A DNA stretch of 64,000 nt from Palsa-1033 sp963735455 (GCA_963735455.1 CAVTKZ010000004.1:124001-188000); one strand, 5' to 3'. Shown: positions 1 to 8,960, numbered from the stretch's first letter. Numbers and translations: made by a program. The notes: generated from the sequence alone by a model not told the origin.

Positions 1-214
1 CTTCAGTGGCCTTGACTACATGAATAGCGGTGGCATCGGGCTTCTGGTCACGTTGCTCGTGCGCGTGCAGCGCCAGAACCAGCACCTTTTTGCGTTCGGC
101 CTGACTGAGCACTACCGCCAGATCTTCGAGCTGACCCGCCTCGACGACGCGATCGGCATCTACGACACGGAAGCGGCGGCCTTAGCACGAGCTGTCTGGC
201 TTGACGGTGCCTGA
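1..214 (+). CDS. STAS-domain anti-sigma factor antagonist, C-terminal part
   Basis: The open frame runs in from the left edge, so only about 70 C-terminal residues are present. The visible part begins FSGLDYMNSGGIGLL, the typical STAS stretch around the conserved serine (here S of MNSGG) that a partner anti-sigma kinase phosphorylates in SpoIIAA/RsbV relatives. It then shows the usual VQRQNQHLFAFGLTEH strand-helix and the LTRLDD helix before ending in alanine-rich residues. The inferred role is partner switching with an anti-sigma factor or a stressosome-like component in the cytoplasm. The true start and any N-terminal domain lie outside the window. The next gene starts 26 bases downstream. 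Confidence 0.8.
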   Translation, partial: FSGLDYMNSGGIGLLVTLLVRVQRQNQHLFAFGLTEHYRQIFELTRLDDAIGIYDTEAAALARAVWLDGA

Positions 215-240
215 AGCGAGATCGAGCGGAGGACCAAACG

Positions 241-1014
241 ATGACGACCGAAACCAGCCAACCGAGCGGAACGCCGCCTGAGGGGACCCCGGTCCCGGCA
301 CCGAAGACCTCAAACTGGGCAACGCCGGTCGCCCGCCTGGAGGTGGGCACGATCCCGACGGACGCACTCAACCTCAACGTTGCCGGACGGCGGCTGGCCG
401 GCCCAGTCCAGGGCTTTGGCCAGCTCTGGCAGAAGACCTATCGCGTCGCGCTCAGCGACGCCGACGTGGCCCCTGAAGTGGTGATCCGGACGTGGAAGGA
501 GCACTTCGGCGAGTTCTGGCCCAAGGGCAACCGCTTCTACGGCCCCCTGACCAGCCTCGAGCCGGGCGAGGTCGCGGTGCTGAACCTCGCGATGCCCGGC
601 GGGATGACCCTCTCGACCGGGGTGCTCGTGATCTACGCGGACGACGAATCGTTCGCGTTCATGACCCCCGAGGGCCACCAGTTCGCGGCCTGGATCACGT
701 TCTCCTCGTACCGCGACGATCCAGCCGCGGTGATCCAGGTCCAGGCCCTAATGCGTGCCAGCGACCCGCTGTACGAACTGTCGATGCCGATCGTCGGCCA
801 CCGCATGGAGGACCGGTTCTGGGTCGCGACCCTCCAGGCGCTCGCCGCCCGCTTCGGGGACCCTGGAGCAGCGGTCGACACGCAGCGGGTGTGCGTCGAT
901 CGACGCCGCCAATGGCGCTATGCCGGCAACATCCGCGAGAATGCCGCGATCCGGACCACGCTCTATCGACTGACCCACCCGCGGGCCTGGTTTCACCATG
1001 AAGGGATTGGCTAG
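241..1014 (+). CDS. DUF1990-like (SRPBCC-type) hypothetical protein
   Basis: A 257-residue soluble protein preceded by a good ribosome site (GGAGGA, seven bases before ATG). The first 25 residues are Pro/Thr-rich and probably disordered. The middle (about residues 80-170) has the pattern of DUF1990 proteins: a W..FWP.GN segment, a region LEPGEVAVLNL, then a strand with YADDESFAFMTPEGH, resembling the gamma-type fold of SRPBCC ligand-binding proteins. The C-terminal 60 residues are rich in Arg and Trp. No catalytic motif was recognised. Its last 17 bases overlap the following FAD enzyme, so the two are probably translated together. The family assignment is tentative. Confidence 0.6.
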   Translation: MTTETSQPSGTPPEGTPVPAPKTSNWATPVARLEVGTIPTDALNLNVAGRRLAGPVQGFGQLWQKTYRVALSDADVAPEVVIRTWKEHFGEFWPKGNRFYGPLTSLEPGEVAVLNLAMPGGMTLSTGVLVIYADDESFAFMTPEGHQFAAWITFSSYRDDPAAVIQVQALMRASDPLYELSMPIVGHRMEDRFWVATLQALAARFGDPGAAVDTQRVCVDRRRQWRYAGNIRENAAIRTTLYRLTHPRAWFHHEGIG

Positions 1015-2461
1015 GCTGCCCGTGAGCCGTGATGCTCCCGATGCCATCGTGGTGGGATCCGGGCCCAACGGCCTCGCGGCGGCGATCACCCTCGCCCGAG
1101 CGGGTCGCTCCGTGGTGGTCTACGAGGGCGCCGAGACGGTCGGCGGGGGCATGCGGAGCGCGGAGCTGACGCTCCCTGGCTATATCCACGACGTGTGCTC
1201 CACCGTTCAGGGAACGTCGGTGGCGTCCCCGTTCTTCGCCGGGCTCGATCTCAGCAAGCACGGGGTCGAGCTCGTCCACCCGACCATTCCGTTGGCCCAT
1301 CCACTGGATGACGGTCGAGTCGCGCTCCTGGAGCGATCCGTCGAGGCCACGGCGCCGAGTCTGGGCGTCGATGGGCCTGCCTATCAGCGACTGCTGGGTC
1401 CGCTCGTCCGCGAGGCCGGCCAGACCCTGCCGTACATCCTTGGCCCGAGCCTGCGCATCCCGCGCCACCCAATGGCCGTGGCACGCTTCGGCCTTCGGGC
1501 CCTGTTGCCGGCCGCCCCGTTCGCCCGCCGGCACTTCCACGCCGAACCGGCTCAAGCGCTGTTCGGCGGTCTATGCGCGCACTCGATGGTTGCGCTCGAC
1601 CGGCTCGCGACCGCCTCGTTCGGCCTGGTGCTGGCGATGACCGCGCACGCCTACGGCTGGCCTGTCGTGCGTGGCGGCACCCAGCGGCTCGCGGATGGCC
1701 TTGCCGCCGAGCTCCGAGCGTTGGGCGGCGAGATCGTCACCGGACACCCCGTCGCGCGCCTCGACGAGCTGCCAGCCGCGCGCGCGATCCTGTTCGACAC
1801 GACCCCTCGAGCGCTCGTCTCAATTGCTGGCTCGGCGTTGAAGGGCGGCTATCGCCGCCGTCTGAGCGGCTTCCGGTACGGCCCCGGCGTAGTCAAGCTC
1901 GACTGGGCACTCGATGGGCCGATCCCGTGGCGGGCGGAAGGTGCCGATCGCGCTGGGACGGTCCATGTCGGTGGAACGCTGGCCGAGATTGCGGCCGCAG
2001 AGCGCGAGGTCGCCAGCGGCCGTCATCCGGCGCGACCGTTCGTGATCGTCGTGCAGGCGAGCCGCTTTGACCCGAGCCGTGCCCCACAAGGCAAGCACAC
2101 GGGCTGGGCCTATGCCCACGTCCCCAATGGCTCGACGCTCGACATCTCGGATCGGATCGAGGCGCAGGTCGAGCGGTTTGCCCCCGGGTTCCGCGACCGC
2201 ATCCTCGCCCGGTCGGTCCGCCTGCCGGCCGATCTCGAGGGCGAGAACCCGAACTACGTGGGTGGCGACATCAATGCGGGCATCGAGGACATCCGCCAGC
2301 TCTTCACTCGACCCGTCGCGCGACTTGATCCCTACTCGACGCCGGCCCGCGGGCTCTACCTGTGCTCGTCGTCGACCCCGCCCGGCGGCGGCGTCCACGG
2401 GATGTGTGGGGTGTGGGCCGCCAGGTCCGCCCTCCGGCACGAATTCGGACGTCGACGATGA
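998..2461 (+). CDS. Phytoene-desaturase-like FAD-dependent oxidoreductase
   Basis: A 487-residue flavoprotein of the CrtI/amine-oxidase superfamily. An N-terminal dinucleotide-binding motif IVVGSGPNGLAAA (about residues 17-29) is followed by an acidic end of strand two (VYEGAE) and GGGMRS, as in phytoene-dehydrogenase-like NAD(P)/FAD enzymes. The C-terminal SSTPPGGGVHGMCG segment is the usual second FAD-contact region. These proteins oxidise or isomerise lipid-like substrates, but the substrate cannot be read from sequence. The ATG inside the upstream gene gives a 17-base overlap; an in-frame GTG at 1022 (VSRDAPDAIVV) is an alternative start just after the upstream stop. The stop overlaps the next gene by ATGA. 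Confidence 0.85.
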   Translation: MKGLARLPVSRDAPDAIVVGSGPNGLAAAITLARAGRSVVVYEGAETVGGGMRSAELTLPGYIHDVCSTVQGTSVASPFFAGLDLSKHGVELVHPTIPLAHPLDDGRVALLERSVEATAPSLGVDGPAYQRLLGPLVREAGQTLPYILGPSLRIPRHPMAVARFGLRALLPAAPFARRHFHAEPAQALFGGLCAHSMVALDRLATASFGLVLAMTAHAYGWPVVRGGTQRLADGLAAELRALGGEIVTGHPVARLDELPAARAILFDTTPRALVSIAGSALKGGYRRRLSGFRYGPGVVKLDWALDGPIPWRAEGADRAGTVHVGGTLAEIAAAEREVASGRHPARPFVIVVQASRFDPSRAPQGKHTGWAYAHVPNGSTLDISDRIEAQVERFAPGFRDRILARSVRLPADLEGENPNYVGGDINAGIEDIRQLFTRPVARLDPYSTPARGLYLCSSSTPPGGGVHGMCGVWAARSALRHEFGRRR

Positions 2462-3672
2462 GGCGGAACCGGCGCAGGACGACCGTCCTGCTCGTCGCGG
2501 TCTGGGTTGCGGGCGGATCGCTTGCGCTGCTGACAGTCGCGATGATCTGCCTGGCACTCGCCACCGGCGACATCAGCCCAACCACGACCCTTGCGCCCCT
2601 GAGTGGTGTTCTCAGCGTCGTCACCGGCGCGATCCTGGTCAGTCGCTTGCCCGGGAACAGGATTGGCTGGTTGCTCTGGATCGGCGGCATGTTCATCGTG
2701 ATCACGCGGGTGACCCAGGGCTTGGCCGACCATGGGCTGACGTCGAATCCGGGCAGCATCCCGGGCGCGATCTGGTTCGGCTGGGTCAATACGTGGATCG
2801 GGCTGCCGGCGCTCGTCACGCTCCCGGTATTCTTGCCGCTGCTCTTCCCGACTGGCCGCGCCTCCTCGTCACGCTGGCGAGCGGTCGGTAGGGCAGCCGT
2901 CGGTGCAGTCATGGTCGGTGCTGGCATCGCGGCTGTCAGCCCGTTTCCCGGCGGGACCTACCCGGCGGACGTGGTCAACCCCGTCGAGATCGGTGGGTCG
3001 GCAGCGGATGCGCTGTCGGTCGTAAGCAGCGTGGTCGACCTCGTTCTATTGGCCGTCCTGCTTCTCGCGTCGTGGTCGCTCGTCATCCGCTACCGCCGCG
3101 CACGGGGGGTCGAGCGGGAACAGCTCAAGTGGTTCGTCTTCGTCGGGATCATCGCGGTCGGGTCGTTCATCTTCGCGGCCGCCAATGTCAGCACCGCGAC
3201 CGGACCTCTGGCAACGATCGACACGATCGCCTGGACGACGGGATTCGTCGGCCTCGCCCTCCTCCCGATCGCGATTGGGATCGCGGTCCTGCGCTACCAC
3301 TTATACGAGATCGATCGGCTGATCAGCAGGACGATCAGCTGGGCCCTCATCAGTGTGCTGGTGGTCGGGTTGTTCGTGGGTTGTGTCCTGGCGATCCAGG
3401 CGCTCCTGGCCCCCTATCTTCGATCCAACGAACTCGCCGTGGCAGGCTCGACCCTGCTCGTCTTCGGTCTCTTCCAGCCGATCCGACGCCGGGTCCAGGC
3501 ACTCGTCGACCGGCGCTTCAATCGAGCCCGATATGACGCTGCGGCCACGGTCGCTGCGTTCGCGAGTCGCCTCCGCGACGAAGTCGATCTCGACCAGCTT
3601 CAGGCCGAGGTTCTCGCGACCGTCAGGCAGACCGTCGAGCCCAGCTCAGTCTCGCTGTGGTTGCGAGAATGA
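2458..3672 (+). CDS. Membrane sensor module without kinase domain, paralog A
   Basis: A 404-residue integral membrane protein with about nine hydrophobic segments, begun at the ATG that overlaps the upstream stop (ATGA). A longer in-frame extension exists but would run inside the FAD enzyme gene. Landmarks are LLFPTGR (about 128-134), RYRRARGVEREQLKW (211-225) after the sixth segment, LRYHLYEIDRLISRTISW, and a cytoplasmic tail ending RLRDEVDLDQLQ...VEPSSVSLWLRE. The same order forms the membrane part of many actinobacterial and Chloroflexota histidine kinases, where a catalytic kinase module follows directly. Here translation stops at that junction. It is the first of four tandem, translationally overlapping paralogs; its function is unknown. 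Confidence 0.75.
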   Translation: MRRNRRRTTVLLVAVWVAGGSLALLTVAMICLALATGDISPTTTLAPLSGVLSVVTGAILVSRLPGNRIGWLLWIGGMFIVITRVTQGLADHGLTSNPGSIPGAIWFGWVNTWIGLPALVTLPVFLPLLFPTGRASSSRWRAVGRAAVGAVMVGAGIAAVSPFPGGTYPADVVNPVEIGGSAADALSVVSSVVDLVLLAVLLLASWSLVIRYRRARGVEREQLKWFVFVGIIAVGSFIFAAANVSTATGPLATIDTIAWTTGFVGLALLPIAIGIAVLRYHLYEIDRLISRTISWALISVLVVGLFVGCVLAIQALLAPYLRSNELAVAGSTLLVFGLFQPIRRRVQALVDRRFNRARYDAAATVAAFASRLRDEVDLDQLQAEVLATVRQTVEPSSVSLWLRE

Positions 3673-4916
3673 GCCAGCACTCCGCCGCCGTGCCGGCCCG
3701 AGCTGCAGGTCGCGCACGGCCAAGACTGAAGGCCGGTGCGTTAGCGACGGCCTCAATTCTTGCGTTCGTGCTTGCGCTGGGCGGCCTGGCCGAGGCGGTG
3801 CATACCAATCCCGACGCTGCCCTGTTGTCTGCCCTCAACGTCGCCCTGGTCGCCTCGACCGTGACCGTCGGTGCCGTGCTGATCAGACGGTTGCCGCGTC
3901 ACCCGGTAGGTTGGTTCCTCTTCACCGGAGGTTTGCTGGTCGCCGTGTCCGCTGCCGCGGGAGCTCTGGCCGACTACGGTCTCAACGAGCAGCCCGGCAG
4001 CATTCCTGACGCGGTCGGGTTCGAGATCATCTCGAGCACGACCGGGGGCATGTATCTGGGCCTCCTCGGAGGGTTCGTCCCCCTCTACTTTCCGACCGGT
4101 CGATTGCTCTCCCCTCGCTGGCGAGTCGTGGTCGTGCTGGGCTTCGCGGCGACCTTCCTGCCCGCCATTACGAACCTCCTCGGACCCCTGCCCGTTGGGA
4201 GTTACCCGGCGGATGCGACGAACCCAATCGCACTGGGCGGGATCGGTGGCCAACTGATCGCGCTGATGAACGTGGTCCTGAACATCGCGGGTTTGGCGGC
4301 GCTTGTCCTGGTCATCGCCTCGGTGGCACTGCGCTACCGGCGCGCGCACGGCGTCGAGCGAGCTCAGCTCAAGTGGTTTGCCTATGTCGGTCTGCTCGTC
4401 GTACCAGTGCTCGTGATCGCGATCGTCACGAGTACCGCCACTTCAGGGCCTCTCGTAGCCCTCGCCAACCTTGGCTGGATCATCGGTGTCGGCGGCCTGG
4501 CGCTATTACCCGTCTCGATCGGGATCGCCATCCTGCGCTACCGCCTGTACGACATCGACCGGCTCGTGAGTCGGACGATCAGCTGGGCGGCTGTAACCCT
4601 CATCCTTGGCGCCAGCTTCGTCCTGGTCATCCTCGTCGCACAGGCGCTCCTTGCTCCGTTCACCGGCTCCAATGAGCTTGCCGTGGCCGGTTCAACGCTC
4701 ATCGTCGCCGCGCTCTTCCAGCCGATCCGGCGCCGGGTCCAGCGCTTCGTCGACCACCGCTTCAATCGGGCGCGCTATGACGCCGATCGAACGGTCCGCG
4801 CCTTTGCCGGTCGCCTGCGGGACGAGGTCGACCTCGAGCAGCTGCAGGCCGAGATCCTGGCCACGGTCAGCCAGACGGTCGAGCCGACCAGCGTCTCGCT
4901 GTGGCTGCGCGAATGA
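3669..4916 (+). CDS. Membrane sensor module without kinase domain, paralog B
   Basis: A 415-residue paralog of the preceding gene, coupled to it by an ATGA overlap. It keeps every landmark: IRRLPRHPVGWFLF, YFPTGRLLSPRW, RYRRAHGVERAQLKW, LRYRLYDIDRLVSRTISW, FQPIRRRVQRFVDHRFNRARYDA, and the end RLRDEVDLEQLQ...SLWLRE. About nine hydrophobic segments place it in the cytoplasmic membrane with the conserved tail inside the cell. No histidine kinase, phosphatase, GAF or output domain follows. It is the only copy besides A that reads through intact, so it is the best reference for judging the frameshifts in copies C and D. Confidence 0.75.
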   Translation: MSQHSAAVPARAAGRARPRLKAGALATASILAFVLALGGLAEAVHTNPDAALLSALNVALVASTVTVGAVLIRRLPRHPVGWFLFTGGLLVAVSAAAGALADYGLNEQPGSIPDAVGFEIISSTTGGMYLGLLGGFVPLYFPTGRLLSPRWRVVVVLGFAATFLPAITNLLGPLPVGSYPADATNPIALGGIGGQLIALMNVVLNIAGLAALVLVIASVALRYRRAHGVERAQLKWFAYVGLLVVPVLVIAIVTSTATSGPLVALANLGWIIGVGGLALLPVSIGIAILRYRLYDIDRLVSRTISWAAVTLILGASFVLVILVAQALLAPFTGSNELAVAGSTLIVAALFQPIRRRVQRFVDHRFNRARYDADRTVRAFAGRLRDEVDLEQLQAEILATVSQTVEPTSVSLWLRE

Positions 4917-5434
4917 CCGCCGACGCCCGGCGGGCTGCCCCAGGCTCCGGAGCACAAACGGACGATAGTCGGGCGCTGGGCATCGGCGGGCGGAGCTTCG
5001 TTGTTGCGAACGTGATCGTGGCGCTCGCGATCGGTCTGTCCAGCGGCACCGGCTTGTTCGAGGCAATCCCGTATGCCCTCGTCGGTGGCTTCTTGGCGAT
5101 CCGGCGACCCCGTAACCCAATTGGATGGTTGCTCCTCGCTGGAGCCTGGTCGTTCGCCGTTTCGTCAATCAACGTCCCGATAACTGCGGCGCAACTATCG
5201 AGCGGCGCGGTTCCGGCGCCCGCCCTCGCCCTCGCGGTCGTTCAGGCCGCTTCCGGCGGCCCACTGCTCATCGTGCTGCTTACGATCACGGTCGTGTTCC
5301 CTACGGGTCGGCTGCCGCGCGGCCGCTGGGGCCAGGTCGCCCGACTGGCGATCGTCGCCGTCGTCATCCTGGCGATTCTGGCGGTCTTCGCACCGACAAT
5401 TTCCGTCGCCGTCGCGGGCATCTCATCGGGGTGA
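4913..5434 (+). CDS. Membrane sensor module, paralog C, N-terminal half (split gene)
   Basis: 173 residues matching the N-terminal membrane part of paralogs A and B (IRRPRNPIGWLLLAG, FPTGRLPRGRW), started at an ATGA overlap with paralog B. The frame ends at a TGA just after the run GGGG at 5428-5431. One extra G there would join this half directly to the following frame and restore a full-length paralog. Alternatively, the stop overlaps a GTG (GTGA) that starts the second half, so the two halves could be made as separate, translationally coupled polypeptides. Since the other copies are single proteins, a frameshift or sequence error is more likely. Confidence 0.6.
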   Translation: MTADARRAAPGSGAQTDDSRALGIGGRSFVVANVIVALAIGLSSGTGLFEAIPYALVGGFLAIRRPRNPIGWLLLAGAWSFAVSSINVPITAAQLSSGAVPAPALALAVVQAASGGPLLIVLLTITVVFPTGRLPRGRWGQVARLAIVAVVILAILAVFAPTISVAVAGISSG

Positions 5435-6123
5435 CGGCGGTGAACCCGTTAGCCGTGGCCCCGGACTGGCCCGGGTGGATCGTCCTGTCGCAGAGCGCCC
5501 CAATCACGCTCGTGCTGACAGCGCTGGGGGTCGGAGCGATGTTCGTACGACTTCGCGGGGCTCGAGGGGTCGAGCGGGCCCAACTGCGTTGGCTCGTCTG
5601 GAGCTTGGCCTTCATCGTCATCGGCTTCGTCGTGGGACTCGTTGGCGATTCGACCCTCGACAATGGCCTGAACGGCCTGGTCTGGGTTCCTGCAATCATC
5701 GCCTTCTCGTTGCCGCCGGTCGCGATCGGGATTGCCGTCCTGCGCTATCGGTTGTATGAGATCGACCGGTTGATCAGTCGCACGATCAGCTGGGCGGCAG
5801 TGACCCTCATCCTCGGTGCCTGCTTCGTCCTGGTCATCCTGGTCGCCCAGGCGCTGATCGCCCCGGTCACTGGATCCAGCGAGCTCGCCGTGGCGGGTTC
5901 GACGCTCCTCGTCGCCGCGCTCTTCCAGCCGATCCGACGGCGGGTCCAACGACTTGTCGACCGCCGCTTCAACAGGGCTCGATACGACGCCGAGGCGACG
6001 ATCGACGCGTTTGCCGGGCGTCTTCGCGACGAGGTCGATCTCGAGCAACTGCGGGTCGAGATCCTGGCGACGGTCACTCAGACGGTTGAGCCCAGCTCCG
6101 TCGCACTTTGGCTGCGCGAATGA
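5431..6123 (+). CDS. Membrane sensor module, paralog C, C-terminal half (split gene)
   Basis: The C-terminal 230 residues of the third sensor paralog, readable from GTG at the GTGA overlap with the N-terminal half. It carries VRLRGARGVERAQLRW, LRYRLYEIDRLISRTISW, FQPIRRRVQRLVDRRFNRARYDA and the terminal RLRDEVDLEQLR...SVALWLRE, all close to paralog B. It lacks the first membrane segments and LFPTGR, which lie in the upstream frame. Its stop overlaps the start of paralog D (ATGA), keeping the arrangement seen across the array. It is either half of a frameshifted gene or a separately translated half-module; see the preceding entry. Confidence 0.6.
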   Translation: MTAVNPLAVAPDWPGWIVLSQSAPITLVLTALGVGAMFVRLRGARGVERAQLRWLVWSLAFIVIGFVVGLVGDSTLDNGLNGLVWVPAIIAFSLPPVAIGIAVLRYRLYEIDRLISRTISWAAVTLILGACFVLVILVAQALIAPVTGSSELAVAGSTLLVAALFQPIRRRVQRLVDRRFNRARYDAEATIDAFAGRLRDEVDLEQLRVEILATVTQTVEPSSVALWLRE

Positions 6124-7355
6124 CCGTCGATACCGCTCGGCAGGGCGATCATCCTCGGGTCCGGGGGCGGGTCGTTCTTCTGGCGGCAGTGTGGATTGCG
6201 TCGCTCGCCTGTGTTCTGGGCGGGCTCGTAGAGGCACTCCCCAGCGGCTTCGGCAACGCCGCATTCGTCGCCGTGACCGTCCCGCTGGTTGGCTCGACCG
6301 TCGCGGTCGGTGCCGTGCTACTGGCGCGACTACCGCGCCACATCGTCGGTTGGTTGCTGCTCGCCGGGGGCCTTTCGCTGGCAGTTTCCATCGGTGCCGG
6401 CGCCGTCGCCGACTACGGACTCAATGCGTACCCGGGTAGTGTCCCAGGTGCCATCTGGTTCGCCATCCTGTCGGGTGCGACCGGGGGAGCTTCATCGGTC
6501 TCCTCGCCGGTTTCGTGCCGCTCTACTTTCCGACCGGGCGGTTGCCATCGTCGCGTTGGCGAGCGGTGGTCGGGATCGCAATCGTGCCCACGTTCTCGCC
6601 GATCATTACGAACCTGTTCGGGCCACTGTCGGCGGGCAACTACCCTGCCGGTGTCACGAGCCCGCTTGCGCTGGGCGGCTTCTGGGGTAGCCTCGTTAGC
6701 CTCCTGAGCGTGCTGTCGGGCGTGCTGGGCGTCGTGGCTTTGGTCTGCGTCGTTGCCTCCCTGGTCGTGCGCTACCGGCGGGCACGCGGAGTTGAGCGCG
6801 CCCAGCTCAAATGGTTCGCGTACGTCGGACTGGTCGTCGTACCCACCCTGTTGGTGGCCATCGTGACGGGCGGCGCGACCTCCGGGCCGCTGGCCGTTTT
6901 GACCAATGTGGCCTGGGCGACCGCAATCGGGGGACTCACCCTATTGCCAATTACGATCGGCATCGCGGTGTTGCGCTACAGGCTGTACGAGATCGATCGA
7001 CTGGTCAGCAGGACGATCGCCTATGGTGTCGTTAGCGTCGTTCTGGCAGGCGTGTTCGTTGCGATTGTCCTCGCGGTCCCTACAGTCCTCGGGCCCGTCA
7101 CCGGCTCGAGCACGATCGCGGCGGCCACCTCCACCCTCGTAGTCGCCGGTCTCTTCCAGCCAATCCGGGGTCGGGTCCAACGCATCGTCGATCGACGCTT
7201 CAACCGGGCTCGTTATGACGCCGAGGCCACGATTAGTGCCTTCGCGGGTCGTCTCCGCAACGAAGTCGATCTCGAGCATTTGCGGGCCGAGATCCTGGCA
7301 ACGGTGACGCAGACGGTCGAGCCAAGCCAGCGCATCGCTGTGGCTGCGCGAATGA
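6120..7355 (+). pseudogene. Membrane sensor module, paralog D, with two frameshifts
   Basis: The fourth tandem paralog starts at an ATGA overlap with copy C. The N-terminal part (LARLPRHIVGWLLLAGG, AILSGATGG) is in one frame up to the G run at 6483-6487. One additional G there continues into SFIGLLAGFVPLYFPTGRL in the next frame, followed by RYRRARGVERAQLKW, LRYRLYEIDRLVSRTI and RLRNEVDLEHLR. Near the 3-prime end an extra base around 7325-7330 hides the conserved ending SLWLRE, which is readable in another frame and stops at 7353-7355. Left uncorrected, the second frame runs on to 7411. Two compensating-type indels in one gene suggest sequence error or decay. Confidence 0.6.
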
Positions 7356-7356
7356 C

Positions 7357-7437
7357 CGATTTGCGGAGGCCTTCGCCAGGCTCTCCGGCAAGGGCGGGCC
7401 GATCATCCTGATCGAGGAGGAGCCTGCCATCCAATGA
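7357..7437 (+). other. Coding fragment with an AF..LSG..G.II L.EEE tail
   Basis: Directly after the sensor array an open stretch reads RFAEAFARLSGKGGPIILIEEEP and stops. A closely similar tail, TFAGAFTALSGQRGAIILLEEE, occurs about 1.35 kb downstream (8776-8844 within the possible small gene there). No start codon with a ribosome site was found for this copy, so it looks like the remnant or the out-of-frame end of a small gene. The family was not recognised. Confidence 0.3.
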
Positions 7438-7452
7438 GACTCGTCGGCGGAC

Positions 7453-8481
7453 TCACGCGTGCTGGTGGCTGGCAACCGTCTCCCGGATCATCGCGTATCG
7501 AAGACTGCCGTAGGCGACGAGATCGATCGCCAGGCCCCCAAGGCCGGCCAGCTGCGAGCTGTAGAAGACGAACACCTGGGTGAGCAGGATCCAGACGAGC
7601 AGCCCGCGCATGAACCAGTGGAAGGCGGCGATCCGCGAGCTCGGGAGGCGGACCACGCCCACGCCGACGAGGGCGGCGCCGGCGCTCGTCGAGACGACTT
7701 GGGCCAAGGTTGCGAAGGATGTTGGGTCGCCCGTTGCGCCGGCCGGAGTCGAGGTGGCAACGAGCACCACGCCGACCACGGCCGATGCGGCGTAGAGGAT
7801 GAAGCCGATCGTGATGGCCGGTTCGGCCCAGGGCCTCGCCATGATGGCCGCATAGCCATCCGCGACCCGGCGGCGCAAGGTTTCAATCGGGCCTTCGTGC
7901 TCCCGCCCGGCGTCGAGCTCACCCAGGTAGCTTTTCGCGAGCTTGGTGAGGCCCGACTTCTGATCAGCGAGGCTGAGGAGGTGCCGGATCCGGGCCAGGT
8001 CATCCGGATCCACCTCGCTACTAGGCGCGCGCGCCAGGAGGTCGACCGCGTTGGCAAGCGCCTCAGTCTCGTTGAGCGGGCGTTGGCCAATCAGGGTCCG
8101 GCTGACCAGGAAGGCGAGGACGAAGACCGCGTAGATCAGCGAGATGGCTGGCCGAAAGAAGTAGTTGTTGTCCGAGGTCACGAACTTGCCGATCTCATCG
8201 ATGAACGTGCCGAAGCCGAGCCCGGCGATGATCGCCGCGGCATGCTCAACTGATCGGTTGAGAAACGCAAGCAGGAGCATCAGCGCCAGCAGCATCAGCA
8301 GGCCGCCCCACAGCATGTGCGCGATGTGGATCCCGTTCGAGCCGATCTTTGGGTAGCCGGTAAGGGCGAGGAACCAGCGGATCCCGAGGAACGAGCTGAC
8401 GGCGGCGACCAGGAAGCTCTCGAACAGGAAAGGCGCCTCGGCGTTCCGGTTAAGGCGACGGATCGAAAAGAAGGCGCTCAT
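7453..8481 (-). CDS. Integral membrane protein of unknown function
   Basis: 342 residues when started at MSAFFSIRRLNRNAEAP; a further in-frame ATG upstream would add 56 low-quality residues and is not preferred. About eight hydrophobic segments come in two blocks: FLFESFLVAAVSSFLGI through LMLLALMLLLAFL and FGTFIDEIGKFVTSDNNYFFRPAISLIYAVFV in the first half, and ITIGFILYAASAVVGVVLV plus two more near the C-terminus. Between them is a charged cytoplasmic region (about 140-220) with LIGQRPLNETEALANAVDLL and a helical DLARIRHLLSLAD. The DEIGKF motif inside a membrane segment is conserved-looking but no known family was recognised. It is convergent with the sensor array and divergent from the next genes. 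Confidence 0.7.
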   Translation of the reverse strand: MSAFFSIRRLNRNAEAPFLFESFLVAAVSSFLGIRWFLALTGYPKIGSNGIHIAHMLWGGLLMLLALMLLLAFLNRSVEHAAAIIAGLGFGTFIDEIGKFVTSDNNYFFRPAISLIYAVFVLAFLVSRTLIGQRPLNETEALANAVDLLARAPSSEVDPDDLARIRHLLSLADQKSGLTKLAKSYLGELDAGREHEGPIETLRRRVADGYAAIMARPWAEPAITIGFILYAASAVVGVVLVATSTPAGATGDPTSFATLAQVVSTSAGAALVGVGVVRLPSSRIAAFHWFMRGLLVWILLTQVFVFYSSQLAGLGGLAIDLVAYGSLRYAMIRETVASHQHA

Positions 8482-8960
8482 TCGTAGAGGATATGGTGGC
8501 CCGATCACCGCGTGGCGAAGCGCCAAAATGGGTGAGGCCCACGACCCCGTGGGTCGACCGGCGTTCCTCCCATCCGCACGGTGCCCCAGCCGGGTGCCAT
8601 AGGAGTCGAGGGATGCCTTCCACCGAGCGCACACGGGGTTCGTTGCCACCCGGCCGCCGCAGCCAGGTCGACGATCTCGCCTACACCTCGGTCTCGGCCT
8701 GGTTCAACGATCGCCACGGCCGGGTGCCGACCGAGGCCGCTGCCGGGCTCGACCGCTACATCAAATGCGACCGGCGCGACGTTTGCCGGGGCCTTCACTG
8801 CTCTTTCAGGCCAGCGCGGCGCGATCATCTTGCTCGAGGAAGAGTCGAAGGATCCGGTAGTACCCGGGAGCCGCTAGCAACGTTCGAAGGCGCAGAAGTG
8901 CATTGTCCCGAGGGTACCGTTCGCCGATACTCCGACTCGTTCTTGTTGAAGGGGTGGTCA
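8482..8960 (+). other. 479-base gap between divergent genes, mostly non-coding
   Basis: This stretch separates the minus-strand membrane protein from the plus-strand lipoprotein. It holds a possible small broken gene, listed separately. No convincing promoter consensus, repeat or RNA gene was recognised in the rest. Confidence 0.4.
8613..8877 (+). pseudogene. Possible small frameshifted gene with the LSG..G.II L.EEE tail
   Basis: An ATG opens a frame reading MPSTERTRGSLPPG, then DDLAYTSVSAWFNDRHGRVPTEAAAGLDRYIK. Around 8770 the plausible reading changes frame to ATGATFAGAFTALSGQRG, then AIILLEEESKDP, stopping at 8877. One extra base would account for it and give a protein of about 88 residues. 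The tail matches the fragment found after the sensor array, which argues that it is real coding sequence. No family was recognised, and the reconstruction is tentative. Confidence 0.3.
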
